Assembly: GCA_017502525.1 (NCBI GenBank)
Contig: JAFVUV010000032.1
Coordinates: 62,001 to 126,000 of the forward strand
DNA from: Clostridia bacterium
GTDB taxonomy: Bacteria; Bacillota; Clostridia; Christensenellales; Borkfalkiaceae
Length of the DNA stretch: 64,000 bases
Direction: 5' to 3'
Under the pieces are notes generated by a model. The model was given only the letters and a program-made list of their open reading frames with translations, was not told the origin of the DNA and did no database searches. The position numbers and the translations under genes were made by a program. Shown one piece after another: positions 28,618 through 38,332 of the stretch (the stretch's first letter is position 1; every line of letters starts with the position of its first letter).

Positions 28618-29613
28618 ATGAAAAAAGTTCTTAAAATAATATTGATATCCGTTATTTGTGCGTTAACGGCTTTAAGTATGATTGCTTGCACACCGGAAAA
28701 TCCAGGTGACCCACAAGCAGGATTCAAATATTCAAAAACTAAAGACGGCGTTTACGTTATAAGCGGATACGTTGGGGAAGAAACTGAAGTTACCGTTGAT
28801 ATTGCAGACGCAACGAAAATTAGAATTAAAAAAGACGCTTTTGCTGGTAACAACACGATAACAGACTTGACCGTTTCGAACAAAGTTGTTGAAATTGACG
28901 AGGGTGCTTTCGCTAAAATGGGCGCGCTTGAAACGTTAACAGTTCCGTTTATCGGTCAATATTTCAATTCGGATGCTACTTATTCTCAAACCGGTTCGGC
29001 AAATCAATCGCAAAAAGCAATTAATAAAGCAAGAACGGTTGCGCACTTCTTTGGTACGGAAGAATACGACGACGTTAGCGTAGCAGTTAATTCTAAATAT
29101 TTTGCTAACGCATCAGACGTTTCTACAACTTGCTATGTTCCCTTAACGTTTACGACTATAAAAGTTGTTGCAAATGAAGATTATGCTATTCCTATGGATG
29201 CGTTCAACGGTTTTGATACACCCAACGAATTTAAGGTTATTCTTTCAGGCAATATTACTGCGATAGGCGAAAGAGCGTTCAAAGATAGCGGTATTAAAAG
29301 TATAGAAATCCCAGCAAGCATGCAAACCATTTATCAAAACGCTTTTGAAAACAGCAAATTAAATACGGTTACAGTTTTGGCGATTAACGCTATAACCGTT
29401 AAAGATTTTGCATTTAAGGGCTGTACTAAAATGGTAAAATTCGGTGCAACCGAAGATTACAAAATTGACTTAGCGAAAGTTAATAACCAATTAATCGGCG
29501 AATACGCTTTTGACTTTGGCATTGAAAATAAAACTTTTGAATTACTAAACGCTTCAAGCTTTGATAATAATCAATTATCGTTTATGTTTGGTGAAACTGA
29601 ATTCGTTAAATAA
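28618..29613 (+). CDS. Leucine-rich-repeat (BspA-type) lipoprotein
   Basis: This 331-residue exported lipoprotein has signal MKKVLKIILISVICALTALSMIAC with the lipidated Cys near residue 24. The mature part carries BspA-like (LRR_5) repeats, seen in segments such as IKKDAFAGNNTITDLTVSNKVVEIDEGAFAKM and AIGERAFKDSGIKSIEIPASMQTIYQNAFENS. Such proteins are usually surface adhesins or ligand-binding modules in gut bacteria. The gene stands alone with a consensus promoter and a terminator at 29641-29669. The target is unknown. Confidence 0.85.
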   Translation: MKKVLKIILISVICALTALSMIACTPENPGDPQAGFKYSKTKDGVYVISGYVGEETEVTVDIADATKIRIKKDAFAGNNTITDLTVSNKVVEIDEGAFAKMGALETLTVPFIGQYFNSDATYSQTGSANQSQKAINKARTVAHFFGTEEYDDVSVAVNSKYFANASDVSTTCYVPLTFTTIKVVANEDYAIPMDAFNGFDTPNEFKVILSGNITAIGERAFKDSGIKSIEIPASMQTIYQNAFENSKLNTVTVLAINAITVKDFAFKGCTKMVKFGATEDYKIDLAKVNNQLIGEYAFDFGIENKTFELLNASSFDNNQLSFMFGETEFVK

Positions 29614-29640
29614 ATAAAACTATCAAAAGAAAAATTAAAA

Positions 29641-29669
29641 GGAATTTGCAATTTGCAAATTCCTTTTTT
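29641..29669 (+). terminator. Terminator of the BspA-type lipoprotein gene
   Basis: GGAATTTGC (29641-29649) and GCAAATTCC (29655-29663) followed by six T. Confidence 0.85.
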
Positions 29670-29705
29670 ATTGTATTTCGGTTTTGTATTATTTTATGTC
29701 AGTCG

Positions 29706-30776
29706 TTATGGATTAACTATATCAACTGAATTAAGAGTATAAATCAACGCTCCGATACAGGGGAAAGTTCCGCCTAAAATGGTAAGTGGTTCAACGTATT
29801 TAACGATATGTGCTTTTGCAGGAAGATTTGTTGCTACGCCATTTTGAACTAGAACATACTTTTGAACGCCCGTGTTTTTGTTTGAGCTTGCATAAAATTC
29901 GTATTCGGTTACTGGAACGTCTAGTTGAGCAACGTTTCCGTTAAAGTTTTTTAACGTTTCCGTTTTAGTTCCAATATTTTTAACTGCAAGCGTGGTTGTT
30001 TGTCCGTATACGGGCGAAAGCGTTGGTAGATATGCGCTAGCATCTTTTTCAACAGGTTTGAAGTTTCTTATCGCGAATAAAAGTTGGTTGTTGTCAAGTA
30101 TCGTTTTGGCTGTGTAGTTTTTATTGTGTGATTTTTGTATAGGCGTTACGTCACTTGATTCGTTAAATTTATAAATTTTATATTCTTGAGCGATTGAATA
30201 TTTGTTTTTATTATAAATGGTCGTATATTTAGTTTCAACTTTATTTACTTGAAAACCGCTTTCGGTAGAACCGACTAAATACGAGTAGTTGCCAACTGTT
30301 TGCGACCAAATAGGTGATAACGATTGTGCTATATCAAGAAAATAAATTTTTGTTGTGATTGTTTCGCTTGGTGATTGAATTTGTTCGCCGTTTATCGTGT
30401 AATTAGCGTCAACTTGCAAAACTGTTTCGTAATAATAAACACGCCCTTTATCCGCGTAAGTTATATCGGTTTCAATACCTTCATCATTAAATTTGGTTGA
30501 TATAAGGTTTGCATCATAAACCAAAAGTTTTGTGGTTAAAGTTCCGCTAATATCGTAAGTTAACGTTTGTTCGGAAATTGAACTGTCGCGAATTAACGTA
30601 TCGTATTCACCGCTTTCAACTTTATAAGTAGCAGTTTCCGTATAGCCAACAGGGACGGCGCTTGTTCCATAAAACTTGTTTTCAAAAGTTAAAATCGTTG
30701 CGCCCGAACATCCGCTAAACATCATAAAAATTGCTACTAAAACTAGCGAAAGAAGGGCTAAAAATTTCTTTTTCAT
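29706..30776 (-). CDS. Hypothetical lipoprotein
   Basis: This is a 356-residue lipoprotein of unknown function. The start is ATG 30776 (MKKKFLALLSLVLV), because GGAGAG just upstream lies within an earlier in-frame extension and serves as ribosome site. The signal ends at the lipobox FSGC near residue 23. The mature part is predicted to be mostly beta strands, with repeated Tyr/Thr-rich segments (TATYKVESGEYDTLI, GKVYYYETV-like patterns) and no catalytic motif I can name. It has its own promoter (30805-30833) and is divergent from addB. Envelope location is supported; anything further would be a guess. Confidence 0.8.
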   Translation of the reverse strand: MKKKFLALLSLVLVAIFMMFSGCSGATILTFENKFYGTSAVPVGYTETATYKVESGEYDTLIRDSSISEQTLTYDISGTLTTKLLVYDANLISTKFNDEGIETDITYADKGRVYYYETVLQVDANYTINGEQIQSPSETITTKIYFLDIAQSLSPIWSQTVGNYSYLVGSTESGFQVNKVETKYTTIYNKNKYSIAQEYKIYKFNESSDVTPIQKSHNKNYTAKTILDNNQLLFAIRNFKPVEKDASAYLPTLSPVYGQTTTLAVKNIGTKTETLKNFNGNVAQLDVPVTEYEFYASSNKNTGVQKYVLVQNGVATNLPAKAHIVKYVEPLTILGGTFPCIGALIYTLNSVDIVNP

Positions 30777-30804
30777 TTTACTCTCCATATTTAATTCTCA
30801 TCTA

Positions 30805-30833
30805 ATTTTACCACAATTAAAAAAATTTGTAAA
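30805..30833 (-). promoter_or_regulatory. Promoter of the minus-strand lipoprotein gene
   Basis: Minus strand: TTTACA (30833-30828), a 17-bp spacer and TAAAAT (30810-30805). Confidence 0.7.
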
Positions 30834-30850
30834 ACTTAATAAGAAAAAAC

Positions 30851-30878
30851 TTTAAAAGTTTATAAAATATGTTACAAT
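30851..30878 (+). promoter_or_regulatory. addB promoter, apparently giving a leaderless mRNA
   Basis: TTTAAA (30851-30856), a 16-bp spacer and an extended -10 TGT-TACAAT (ending at 30878). The predicted start point, 7 bases after the -10, coincides with the A of the addB ATG at 30885. There is no Shine-Dalgarno sequence. Confidence 0.6.
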
Positions 30879-30884
30879 ATTAGT

Positions 30885-33800
30885 ATGATTAAACTAATAA
30901 CCACTGATTCTTATTTTAATCTTTTTAGTACGCTCAACGAACAAGTTGAAAAATCTTCAAAAGATTTAACGGAGAGCAACGTTATCTTTTGCGAATCTAA
31001 AGTTTCGCTTATGATTGAAAGGTTGCTTTGCAATAACGTGGGCGGAAGTTTTAATACCGACGTGTATTCGTTCGGTAGTTTTTTGCGTAAAGAAAAAACG
31101 CTACAAAACATGCTTTCTAAAGAAGGCTCTGCAATGGCGGTAAAGTCAATTTTAGCAAAATGTTCGCTAAAATGTTTTAAGCATAATAAAACGACGTTAT
31201 CGGTTGCTTTATACGAACTAATTATGCAACTCAAAAGCGCAAAGATTATGCCTGAAGACGTTTTTGGCGCAACGGAGCAAGTTAACGGCGTATTGAAAAA
31301 TAAACTTTTAGACGTGGCTTTAGTTTACGGCGAATATGAAAAATTTATCATAGAAAACGGTTTTGAAGACCAAAGTTCGCAACTTTCGTATTTGCCCGAA
31401 CTTTTAGCGACTTCTGACAAGATTAAAAACGCTAACGTATATATCGTCGGTTACCATGGTTTTACTATGCAAATGCGTTCGGCGATAGAAACAATAATAA
31501 AAACTGCGAAAAACGTTACCGCGATTATGGTTGAAGGGGATAATCCTTTCGTTTTCGTTAACGAAACGGCAGATTTTTTCCGTGCGGTTTCAAAAAAGAC
31601 GGGCGTAAGATTACAGCAAAATTTTATTAAAAGCGATTACACTCAAGAAGGTGAACTTTTATTAGATAATCTTTTTAATCCTACGTTAAAAACAAAACAA
31701 TATGGGAAAACAAACCCTAACGATAAATTCAAAAAAATCGATACGGATAAAATTTTCGTTGAATCATGCAAAAATCCGCAAGAAGAAATAAACAAAATAG
31801 CGGAGATTATCAAGCGTGCGGTTATTTCCGGCAAATATCGTTACCGTGATATAAGTATCGCTATAAGTAACCCCGACGACTATCGCGATGAAATTAAATC
31901 AGCGTTTACGCAACTTGGAGTGCCGTATTTTTTAGACGAACAAAAAAGCCCGTTAGAGCATCCGTTGGTAGCGTTAGTGCTTGCCTTTTTAGACGTAAAG
32001 CGCAGGGGGTACGAGCGCGATTCTTTACTTCGTTTTATTAAAAACCCGCTAGTAATAGAAGACAAAACGCTTGCCGATACGTTTGAAAATTATTTGATTA
32101 AATATAACGTAAATTACGGAAGAATATTTAAAGAATTCATTTTTGAAAAGGAAGATGAAGAAAAGTTTAACGTTTTAGAAAGCATACGTGCAAAACTTTG
32201 CCCCGTGCTTGAAATTAAAGACGTTTATCAAATGTTATTATCTTTAAACGTCAAAGATAAACTTGATAAGTTAGCCGATACCTTAGATGACGTGGGAGAG
32301 AAAGAGCAGGCGTCTGTTACAAGGCAAATTTATGATGAAGTTATAAAAATTCTTGATGAGATGGATGCCCTTTTAGGCGATACTAAAATTTCAATTCAAG
32401 AATATAAAAGTGTATTTTTAAGTGGTGTTAACGCACTTAAACTCTCAATAATTCCACAGTATAACGATGCGGTTTTTATAGGTGGATATAAGGAAGTGGC
32501 TTTGGCTAAAGCAAAAATACTTTTTGCACCGGGACTTACTGTAGACGTGCCTTTCGTTAAAGACGACGTTGCAATGCTATCAGATGCGGACATAAACCGT
32601 TTGCAAGAAATAAAAGTTTTAGTAGAGCCTAAAATTCGCGTTGTAAACCATCGTGTTAGAGAGAATACCGCAATGGCTATGGCGTCGTTTAGCGACACGC
32701 TATACCTAAGTTATCCGCTTTCTAACGTTGATGGCAAACACAACTATAAAAGCGAAATTTTAACGTGCGTAGAAAAATTGTTTGACGTTCAACCTTTCCC
32801 GGCATACGACGGATATTTAACCCAAAAACAAGGGCTTAATAGTTTTGCAAAAGCGTGTGGAGAGTTTAGCGAGGGGGCGATTCAGGACGGAAAACATTAC
32901 GACTTTACCGTGCCGTCGTCGTATAGTCAAGCGGTGGGGGTTGAAAAACTTACCGAACTACTTAACCGCGCGAATAAAGAAATTAAAAAGCGTCTTAGCG
33001 GGAATCGTTCACTCGTTAAAAACGTAACTTCGCCTACAACTTTAGAGCATTATTATCAATGTCCGTACCGTGCGTTTATCGAACACGGGCTAAAAATAAA
33101 GGGCAGAGAAGAAGGCAGGGTTGACGCACTTTCCGTGGGTAACCTTATGCACGAAGTTTTTAAAAATTACGTTGAGAATATCAACGAGGTTTTTGATGAA
33201 AAAACTTCAAATGAACTTTTTGAAAAAATAAAACTTGTTGTGCTTGAAGACGAGGTTTATAAAAAATTTTTATCCGACCCCGCATCAAAATGCTCGGTGG
33301 ATAGAATATTGAGAGAAAGTAAGAATTATTGCTATAAAACTTTCCGTTCTTTAAGCGCGTCTAATTTTAACAAATGCAAAACCGAAGTCGGTTTCGGAGA
33401 AGGTCGCTATTGTGATTACCCCGCAATAAACTTGCTGGATGGCAAAGTAAAACTTAAAGGAAAGATTGACCGAGTTGACGAAGGTGATAAATATTTCCGT
33501 GTTCTAGATTATAAGACGGGTAAGGCGGATGCTTCTGAAAAGTTGTTGTTTGCAGGTGTTAAATTACAACTATATTTATACGCTGAAGCAGTGCGTTCAA
33601 AATATAAAGGCGATTCAAATAAGCAACCCGTGGGATTATATTATCTACCGGTGTCCGATAAATACGATAAAGAAGCGGATAAGTCAAGCGTTGCCGTGGG
33701 TAAAACGTTAGACACCGAGCAAGCGATTTTAGTTCAGGATAAAAATTACTTTAATTTAGGAAAAGATGAATACTCGTTAATTTCTACAGATAAGCGTACG

Positions 33801-34037
33801 GGCAAGGTTAAAGGAGTAACGGAACAAACGCTTAATTCATACGTGGATTATGCGGTAAAAATTGCAGAACTTGCAGCAAAACGTATGGATGAAGGGGTAA
33901 TGGTTGCATCTCCTTTTAGTGATGCGTGCAAGTATTGCGAATACCGTTCAATGTGCGAATTCGACGAGCAAACGACTAGAAACGTTGGCGGAGTTAACGA
34001 CCAAACTTTCGTTCAATCACAAGGGGGTGATAAGTAA
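30885..34037 (+). CDS. addB: ATP-dependent helicase/nuclease subunit B
   Basis: AddB is the second nuclease subunit of the AddAB complex, which resects double-strand breaks for RecA loading. The 1050-residue protein ends with a RecB-family nuclease domain (KGKIDRVDEGD...VLDYKTGKA). It has the iron-sulfur cysteine pattern: YQCPYRAF upstream, and CKYCEYRSMC (C-x2-C-x5-C) near the C-terminus. The N-terminus lacks the GxxGxGKT Walker A seen in Bacillus AddB, which fits the idea that AddB is not a working helicase. Its stop overlaps the addA start (TAATG). The promoter appears to give a leaderless transcript. Confidence 0.93.
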   Translation: MIKLITTDSYFNLFSTLNEQVEKSSKDLTESNVIFCESKVSLMIERLLCNNVGGSFNTDVYSFGSFLRKEKTLQNMLSKEGSAMAVKSILAKCSLKCFKHNKTTLSVALYELIMQLKSAKIMPEDVFGATEQVNGVLKNKLLDVALVYGEYEKFIIENGFEDQSSQLSYLPELLATSDKIKNANVYIVGYHGFTMQMRSAIETIIKTAKNVTAIMVEGDNPFVFVNETADFFRAVSKKTGVRLQQNFIKSDYTQEGELLLDNLFNPTLKTKQYGKTNPNDKFKKIDTDKIFVESCKNPQEEINKIAEIIKRAVISGKYRYRDISIAISNPDDYRDEIKSAFTQLGVPYFLDEQKSPLEHPLVALVLAFLDVKRRGYERDSLLRFIKNPLVIEDKTLADTFENYLIKYNVNYGRIFKEFIFEKEDEEKFNVLESIRAKLCPVLEIKDVYQMLLSLNVKDKLDKLADTLDDVGEKEQASVTRQIYDEVIKILDEMDALLGDTKISIQEYKSVFLSGVNALKLSIIPQYNDAVFIGGYKEVALAKAKILFAPGLTVDVPFVKDDVAMLSDADINRLQEIKVLVEPKIRVVNHRVRENTAMAMASFSDTLYLSYPLSNVDGKHNYKSEILTCVEKLFDVQPFPAYDGYLTQKQGLNSFAKACGEFSEGAIQDGKHYDFTVPSSYSQAVGVEKLTELLNRANKEIKKRLSGNRSLVKNVTSPTTLEHYYQCPYRAFIEHGLKIKGREEGRVDALSVGNLMHEVFKNYVENINEVFDEKTSNELFEKIKLVVLEDEVYKKFLSDPASKCSVDRILRESKNYCYKTFRSLSASNFNKCKTEVGFGEGRYCDYPAINLLDGKVKLKGKIDRVDEGDKYFRVLDYKTGKADASEKLLFAGVKLQLYLYAEAVRSKYKGDSNKQPVGLYYLPVSDKYDKEADKSSVAVGKTLDTEQAILVQDKNYFNLGKDEYSLISTDKRTGKVKGVTEQTLNSYVDYAVKIAELAAKRMDEGVMVASPFSDACKYCEYRSMCEFDEQTTRNVGGVNDQTFVQSQGGDK

Positions 34038-37000
34038 TGGCTTTTACTAAAGAACAGTTAGAAGTTGTAATGCACGACGACGGCGATATTTTAGTTTCAG
34101 CGTCGGCAGGTAGCGGAAAAACCCACACTATGATTGAAAGGCTTAAACGTCTTATTATTCAAAAAGGCGTTAGCGTTAACCAAGTTTTAGCCGTTACTTT
34201 TACCGAGGCGGCGGCAACCGATATGAAGGAAAAGCTTAAAAGTGCGCTTTCAGATGCGGTGAACGGAAAACTTGATAATGAAATTTACGGTAGCGTAGAT
34301 GCTAGCGTAATAGAAAAACTTAAATATCAATTGAGTGAAGTTGCCACGGCGGATATTTCAACAATGCACTCTTTTTGTGGAAGGCTTATTCGTTCGTACT
34401 TTTTTGCAGTTGGCGTTTCGCCCGATTTCAATATTTTGGACCAAACCGATTCTTCGGTATTAAAAAATTTAAGCATTGAACAAACGTTTAAAGAGTTTTA
34501 CGAACAAGGCGAGCCTTGGTTTAAGACTCTCGTCGACCGCCACGCAGTAGGGCGAATGGACGGCGGATTAAAGCAATTGATTTTATCTGCGCACGAATTT
34601 TGTGATTCCGAGGCGTATCCAGATAAATTAAAAAATAAATATCTTGAAATTTACACCGAGCAAAGTTTAAATAACTTATTACACTCTATCAAACTTGACT
34701 TTAATAAAAAAGTCGGTGCGATTTTAGATGCTTGTCGTCAATCGCTAGCCGTTTTTGAAAGGGACGGGCTAATTAAAGGTACGGCTTTTGCAAAAGCGTT
34801 AATTAGCGATATAGAATTTGCGTTAAATAAGGACGACGTTTACGCGCTAAAGAGTATGTCTGATTATAAAATGCGCCTAGATTGCGAAAGAAAATTAACG
34901 GCGGTAGCAGAAGAGAGTAAACAAATTCTTAAAAGTTGTCGTGATAAGTTTGCAAAGTTACTAAAAACGTTATTACAGCCGATAAGTGATAACTTTGAAG
35001 ATGACTTAAAGGTTATTTATAGTTGCCGTGAGCATACCGCTTGGTTTGTTAAAGTTCTAGATAGGTTTGAAGAAATTTACGCCAAAGAAAAATTAGAAAA
35101 TAATTCGCTTGATTTTAACGATTTAGAGCATTACGCTTTAAAAATTCTCGAACAGGAAGAATATCGTAAGGAAATTTCTGCGCGCTATAAATACGTATTT
35201 ATCGATGAATTTCAAGATACTAACGGCGTTCAAGATAAAATCGTCTCTTTAATTGCAAACGACAATCTTTTTATGGTTGGCGACGACAAGCAAAGCATTT
35301 ACGGGTTTAGGGGAAGCAACTCTAAATATTTTACCGATAAATTACAATCAATGTCGCAATTAGGTCAAAAAATCGTTAGATTAAATCACAATTTCCGTTC
35401 GGCAGGCGCGGTTATAAATATGGTAAACGCTATTTTTGACCACAGTATGGATGAAATAGGTTACGGCTTTAATTATAGGAAAAATTCGCGTTTAGTATCG
35501 GGCGAGATTTATCCTGAAGGCGCTGTTGGTAGAGCGGAAATACACTTTTTAGAAAAAAGCAAATCAGAAAAAAAAGAGGCGGAAGAACCTAGAATTTACG
35601 ACGTTCTAGAAGAGAAAGTAGAACTTGTAGAAAACGACACGACCGTTCTTGCGACGCTAGTTGCGGATATTATTGAAAAGGAAAGGGGAAAACAGTTTTA
35701 CGATTCCAAAACTAAAGAATTTAGGACGGTTGACTATAAAGACGTGGCTGTTTTGGCGCGTAGTAAAAACAGCAAATACGTTGCCGATTTAGTTTCAGGC
35801 TTAATTAGAAACGGCGTGCCCGTCAGTGCGGAAGTAAAAGAGAACGTTTGCGATTATGCAGAAATTCAAATGATGATTTCCGCATTAAAGTTAGTTGATT
35901 GTTTCGAGCAAGATTTTCCGCTTGCATCAACGCTTAAAAGTCCAATATGCGCAATGAGCGAAGAGCAATTGTTTGATATAGCGCGATTTTACGAAGATAA
36001 CGCCGAGAATAAACACGGTGGATTTTTTGATGCGTATAAATTCTATCTTGAAAAAGGTGACGACCAAAATATACGAACAAAACTTTTAGAGTTTGATACC
36101 TATTTTAAGCAAATTAGATTGATTGCCGATTTTGTCGGCGCGCACGGAGTGCTTAATAAGCTTATTACCGAAAAAAATTTAGAAGCCTATCTTTTCGCGC
36201 AAAAACAAGGCGTTAATAAGGTCGATAGGCTAAGGCGATTAGTTAGTGCAAGCGTAGTGGGGGGCAGAAATTTATCCGTAAAAGAATTTTTAGAAAGGGT
36301 TAAAACCAGTCCCGATTCATTCGGCTTATCATCTTTCGCTAAAGAAAACACGGTTAAAATTATGACTATTCACGCGTCTAAAGGGTTAGAATTCCCTGTG
36401 GTTATCGTGTGTGGGTTAGAGTGTGCGTTTAATTCGCAAGATGAAAGAGATGAAATACTTCTAAGTAGAGATTATGGGTTTGCCGTTAAATATTACGACG
36501 ATGATTTAAGGATTAAAAAGGACACGTTATTGTGCCGTGTAATTAAAAACGCTATGGCGGAAGAGCGCGTAAAAGAAGAAATGCGTTTATTCTACGTTGC
36601 GACTACGCGCGCTACCTACTCGTTACACCTTACCGTTTGCGCAAAAGAAGATATTAGAGGGGTAGGAGTAGCCGACGCAACTTGTTTTGCTAATTTCATA
36701 CCCGAATTTTTGCCCGTTACCGAACGCAATAAAGAAGAGATTGAACTAGGCGTTAGAATTGCCGAGCCAAGGAAAGTTTATTTAATTAATCCTGACCAAG
36801 CTCAAGTTGAAAAAATGGAAAAAGATTACGCGTTTAGTTACGTTTACGATGCCGACACTTTACTTCCGCTTAAGGCAAGCGTTACTTCAACGCTCAATAA
36901 GGACAAGGACGAAAACGAACACTATACGCGCGTTTTAACGCAAGATGATGACAAAACTGACGTGGAAAAAGGTGTGATTGCGCATAAGATTTTTGAACTG

Positions 37001-37444
37001 TATGATTTTGAAAGCGATTTGGATATAAAAGAGCAAACCACCACTATGGTCAAAAACGGTTTAATTACTCAAGAGCAATTAAATAAGGTTAATCTAGATA
37101 GGCTAAATAACGTCTTAAAAGGTGGCGCATTTGATAATATTAAGGGTAAAACGCTATTGAGAGAACGCGCCTTTTTAGTAAACGTTGAAGCGGATAAAAT
37201 ATTACAAACGACAAGTAAAGAAAACGTTTTACTTCAAGGTGTTATCGACCTTTTGGTTATAGACGGAGATAGCGCGCAAGTTATAGATTATAAATACTCA
37301 ACCTTAAATAAAGACGGCATAATTAAAACTTACAAAAAGCAACTAGATTTATACGCTTACGCCGTACGAAAAGGGCTTAATAAAATCGTTACACGAAAGA
37401 CGATAATTAACGTTTATACGGGCGAGACGGTAACAATAGACTAA
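34037..37444 (+). CDS. addA: ATP-dependent helicase/nuclease subunit A
   Basis: AddA is the SF1A (UvrD-like) helicase and nuclease of the AddAB recombination machine. Helicase motifs in order are: motif I SASAGSGKT near residue 25, Ia TFTEAAATDM, II FIDEFQDTNG, III GDDKQSIYGFRG, IV LNHNFRS, V MTIHASKGLEFPVV and VI LFYVATTRA. The C-terminal RecB-type nuclease contains VIDYKYS with the catalytic D-x-K. The 1135-residue length is typical. It starts within the addB stop codon (TAATG), so the subunits are translationally coupled. Confidence 0.96.
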   Translation: MAFTKEQLEVVMHDDGDILVSASAGSGKTHTMIERLKRLIIQKGVSVNQVLAVTFTEAAATDMKEKLKSALSDAVNGKLDNEIYGSVDASVIEKLKYQLSEVATADISTMHSFCGRLIRSYFFAVGVSPDFNILDQTDSSVLKNLSIEQTFKEFYEQGEPWFKTLVDRHAVGRMDGGLKQLILSAHEFCDSEAYPDKLKNKYLEIYTEQSLNNLLHSIKLDFNKKVGAILDACRQSLAVFERDGLIKGTAFAKALISDIEFALNKDDVYALKSMSDYKMRLDCERKLTAVAEESKQILKSCRDKFAKLLKTLLQPISDNFEDDLKVIYSCREHTAWFVKVLDRFEEIYAKEKLENNSLDFNDLEHYALKILEQEEYRKEISARYKYVFIDEFQDTNGVQDKIVSLIANDNLFMVGDDKQSIYGFRGSNSKYFTDKLQSMSQLGQKIVRLNHNFRSAGAVINMVNAIFDHSMDEIGYGFNYRKNSRLVSGEIYPEGAVGRAEIHFLEKSKSEKKEAEEPRIYDVLEEKVELVENDTTVLATLVADIIEKERGKQFYDSKTKEFRTVDYKDVAVLARSKNSKYVADLVSGLIRNGVPVSAEVKENVCDYAEIQMMISALKLVDCFEQDFPLASTLKSPICAMSEEQLFDIARFYEDNAENKHGGFFDAYKFYLEKGDDQNIRTKLLEFDTYFKQIRLIADFVGAHGVLNKLITEKNLEAYLFAQKQGVNKVDRLRRLVSASVVGGRNLSVKEFLERVKTSPDSFGLSSFAKENTVKIMTIHASKGLEFPVVIVCGLECAFNSQDERDEILLSRDYGFAVKYYDDDLRIKKDTLLCRVIKNAMAEERVKEEMRLFYVATTRATYSLHLTVCAKEDIRGVGVADATCFANFIPEFLPVTERNKEEIELGVRIAEPRKVYLINPDQAQVEKMEKDYAFSYVYDADTLLPLKASVTSTLNKDKDENEHYTRVLTQDDDKTDVEKGVIAHKIFELYDFESDLDIKEQTTTMVKNGLITQEQLNKVNLDRLNNVLKGGAFDNIKGKTLLRERAFLVNVEADKILQTTSKENVLLQGVIDLLVIDGDSAQVIDYKYSTLNKDGIIKTYKKQLDLYAYAVRKGLNKIVTRKTIINVYTGETVTID

Positions 37445-37515
37445 ATAAAACATAAATTTACAAAACGTTCGGTAATTCGCACTTTTTATCAGTATAATAT
37501 ACTTAAGAGGTGTTT

Positions 37516-38235
37516 ATGTCCGAGCGTTTTTTATATTTTTTTAATACTTTAAGAGTGAGTTTAGGTAGCGCTGGCGTATTTTTATGTTGTATACTTATTG
37601 CGTTTGTCGCGTTTTTAATAGTTGCTTTTCTATCAATTTTTAAGTGCGGTTACGGCTTAAAGAAAAGAACATGGTTTTTTATAATTTGCTTTTCAACGTT
37701 ATCCTTTCAGTTTGCCCTTTCTTTTTTTTCGTTCGATAGCGTAGGATATGGGCTGTTATCTTTAAGCGTGTATTTGCTATTATCAATACCGATTTTAAGT
37801 ATAAGGCGTAAAGAACAAAAAGACGCGCGTGAGTTTGCAAAATTTATTGATAAACACGTAAAACAAGATAATGCGAGTAAAGAGTTTATAGCTGTACCGC
37901 GGTCTAGTGAAATTAGCTTAAACGCTGAGAGTTTTGTGCAACCTGCTTTTGAAAACATCGAATATAAAGAGCAAAGTTCGATTCGTGATAACGAGTTGAA
38001 TCAACAGACAAAAACCAAAAAGAAAAACGGAAACGATATAGATTTTACGCACGTAAAAAACGTTATTTCTAGGCTTGATTTTTACGGGCTTTCATCAACG
38101 GAAAAAAAGACGGTGTTGGACCTTGAGAGAGCGATTAATTATGCTGAAACAGAAGGCCCTAACGAACAGATACGCGTTAAAATTAACGACGGATTAGGCG
38201 CACTTCTTAAAATAATGTCAAAATATGGAGTGTAA
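37516..38235 (+). CDS. Hypothetical membrane protein with cytoplasmic tail
   Basis: ATG 37516 is used because AAGAGG lies just upstream; a GTG six bases earlier would overlap this site. The 239-residue product has three predicted membrane helices in residues 1-95 (VFLCCILIAFVAFLIVAFLSIF, WFFIICFSTLSFQFALSFF, SVGYGLLSLSVYLLLSIPIL). A soluble, polar tail follows. The last 60 residues (DIDFTHVKNVISRLDFYGLSSTEKKTVLDLERAI) form a predicted helical region. No family is recognised. It follows addA after 70 bp, with a TATAAT at 37493-37498 that may be its own -10. Confidence 0.75.
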   Translation: MSERFLYFFNTLRVSLGSAGVFLCCILIAFVAFLIVAFLSIFKCGYGLKKRTWFFIICFSTLSFQFALSFFSFDSVGYGLLSLSVYLLLSIPILSIRRKEQKDAREFAKFIDKHVKQDNASKEFIAVPRSSEISLNAESFVQPAFENIEYKEQSSIRDNELNQQTKTKKKNGNDIDFTHVKNVISRLDFYGLSSTEKKTVLDLERAINYAETEGPNEQIRVKINDGLGALLKIMSKYGV

Positions 38236-38261
38236 TAAAACACAAATTTGATTTTTATTAA

Positions 38262-38291
38262 TTGACATAATATTTATAAATAGTATATAAT
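38262..38291 (+). promoter_or_regulatory. Promoter of the InlB-repeat lipoprotein gene
   Basis: TTGACA (38262-38267), an 18-bp spacer and TATAAT (38286-38291). Confidence 0.8.
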
Positions 38292-38332
38292 GTTGGTGAA
38301 AGAATAAACGAAAGAAGAAGTTTGAGGCAAAT

